Assembly: GCA_040757455.1 (NCBI GenBank)
Contig: JBFLXE010000083.1
Location: 1-11,644 of the forward strand
Source: Kmv42 sp040757455
GTDB taxonomy: Bacteria; Nitrospirota; Thermodesulfovibrionia; Thermodesulfovibrionales; SM23-35
DNA: 11,644 nt
Direction: 5' to 3'
The translations under genes were made by a program, and so were the position numbers. This document shows positions 11,353-11,644 of this stretch, piece by piece; within the stretch, counting starts at the first letter, position 1, and each line of letters starts with the position of its first letter. Under the pieces are notes generated by a model. That model had not been told where the DNA came from, ran no database searches, and saw nothing but the letters and a program-made list of their open reading frames with translations.

Positions 11353-11644
11353 TTGACCATATATACACTCGGAACAAGCAGAAGAAGTGAAGAGGACTTC
11401 ATTGAAATCCTCCTGGCTTATGATATTGAGGCGGTTATTGATGTCAGGCGATTTCCGAAGAGTAAGCTGCCTCTATTCCGGAGAGAGAACCTTGAACCGC
11501 TACTGAGGCGAGAAGGCATTGAATATCATTATTTAGCCCACATTATTCATAAATTTTTCATACATGAGGATTTTAAAGATTTTTGGAGTCGATCGGAGCC
11601 AATGGAAGACGAATACGCTGCAGTTTTATACCGAGTCACGCTCT
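11353..11644 (+). CDS. DUF488-family protein, N-terminal part, cut by the window edge
   Basis: An open frame of 97 codons runs to the right edge. Read from a TTG at 11353 it begins (M)TIYTLGTSRRSEEDF and continues with AVIDVRRFPKSKLPLFRRENLEPLLRREGIEYHYL, which matches the start of DUF488 proteins (IYTIGxSxRxxEEFxxLL, then VDVRxxPxSRxxxF). DUF488 proteins are widespread and of unknown function. No Shine-Dalgarno sequence is visible before the TTG; the start was chosen on the family N-terminus. Immediately upstream is the MITE-like element. After about residue 60 the expected glycine-rich LGG segment is missing and the sequence turns into AHIIHKFFIHEDFKDFW, which is unlike the family. The gene may therefore be divergent, recombined or degraded, although no stop codon is seen before the edge. 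Confidence 0.65.
   Translation, partial: MTIYTLGTSRRSEEDFIEILLAYDIEAVIDVRRFPKSKLPLFRRENLEPLLRREGIEYHYLAHIIHKFFIHEDFKDFWSRSEPMEDEYAAVLYRVTL

Noticed and set aside
1..11644. CRISPR array, tRNA or rRNA genes, defence or phage modules
   Set aside because: I looked for regularly spaced direct repeats, cloverleaf-like arms and recognisable defence or phage proteins and saw none.

Overview
This window looks like ordinary chromosome from a free-living, probably anaerobic Gram-negative-type bacterium of moderate G+C content. The clues are an LL-diaminopimelate aminotransferase (the DapL lysine/peptidoglycan route), a two-cluster bacterial ferredoxin, a long FmdB-type zinc-ribbon protein, a GAF/GGDEF sensor and dispersed palindromic repeats. 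I infer Nitrospirota (Thermodesulfovibrio-like) or a deltaproteobacterial lineage. No rRNA or other taxonomic marker is present, so this is a guess from gene content. No tRNA, rRNA, CRISPR array, phage or transposase gene was seen.

Layout. (1) Positions 1-3391, all on the minus strand: acylphosphatase (3391-3110), then after a 216-bp gap recN, a 2x[4Fe-4S] ferredoxin and a ROK sugar kinase. The recN stop overlaps the ferredoxin start (ATGA) and the kinase begins 7 bp after the ferredoxin, so these three form a tight operon. A possible further gene runs off the left edge. (2) Positions 3392-4419: a mostly non-coding stretch holding a palindromic repeat, an extended -10 promoter, a small lysine-rich exported protein with an exceptionally complete Shine-Dalgarno sequence, its strong intrinsic terminator, and a second palindromic repeat. 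(3) Positions 4420-8056, plus strand: dapL, folK and a sensor diguanylate cyclase, separated by 3 and 1 bp. (4) Positions 8058-9810, minus strand: FmdB-type zinc ribbon, TPR protein and hisH, convergent with the cyclase with a single base between stop codons. (5) Positions 9811-9977: a divergent promoter region. (6) Positions 9978-11051, plus strand: pyrE, then a four-repeat leucine-rich-repeat-variant (LRV) protein with its own promoter. (7) Positions 11052-11644: a hairpin, a promoter, a 145-bp MITE-like inverted-repeat element, and the start of a DUF488 gene that runs off the right edge and departs from the family pattern midway.

How the genes fit together. The window mixes housekeeping functions (DNA repair, lysine/peptidoglycan, folate, histidine and pyrimidine synthesis) with a c-di-GMP signalling enzyme placed in a metabolic operon. 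Extended -10 promoters of the form TGnTATAAT recur (acyP, the exported protein, dapL). Non-ATG starts are common: TTG for dapL, probably pyrE and the DUF488 gene, and GTG for the zinc-ribbon gene. I found no clear undescribed multi-gene system. The most unusual points are the N-terminal PocR-like domain without cysteines on the cyclase, the apparently leaderless acyP, the ferredoxin and ROK kinase coupled to recN, the orphan LRV protein, and the MITE-like element next to a possibly broken DUF488 gene.
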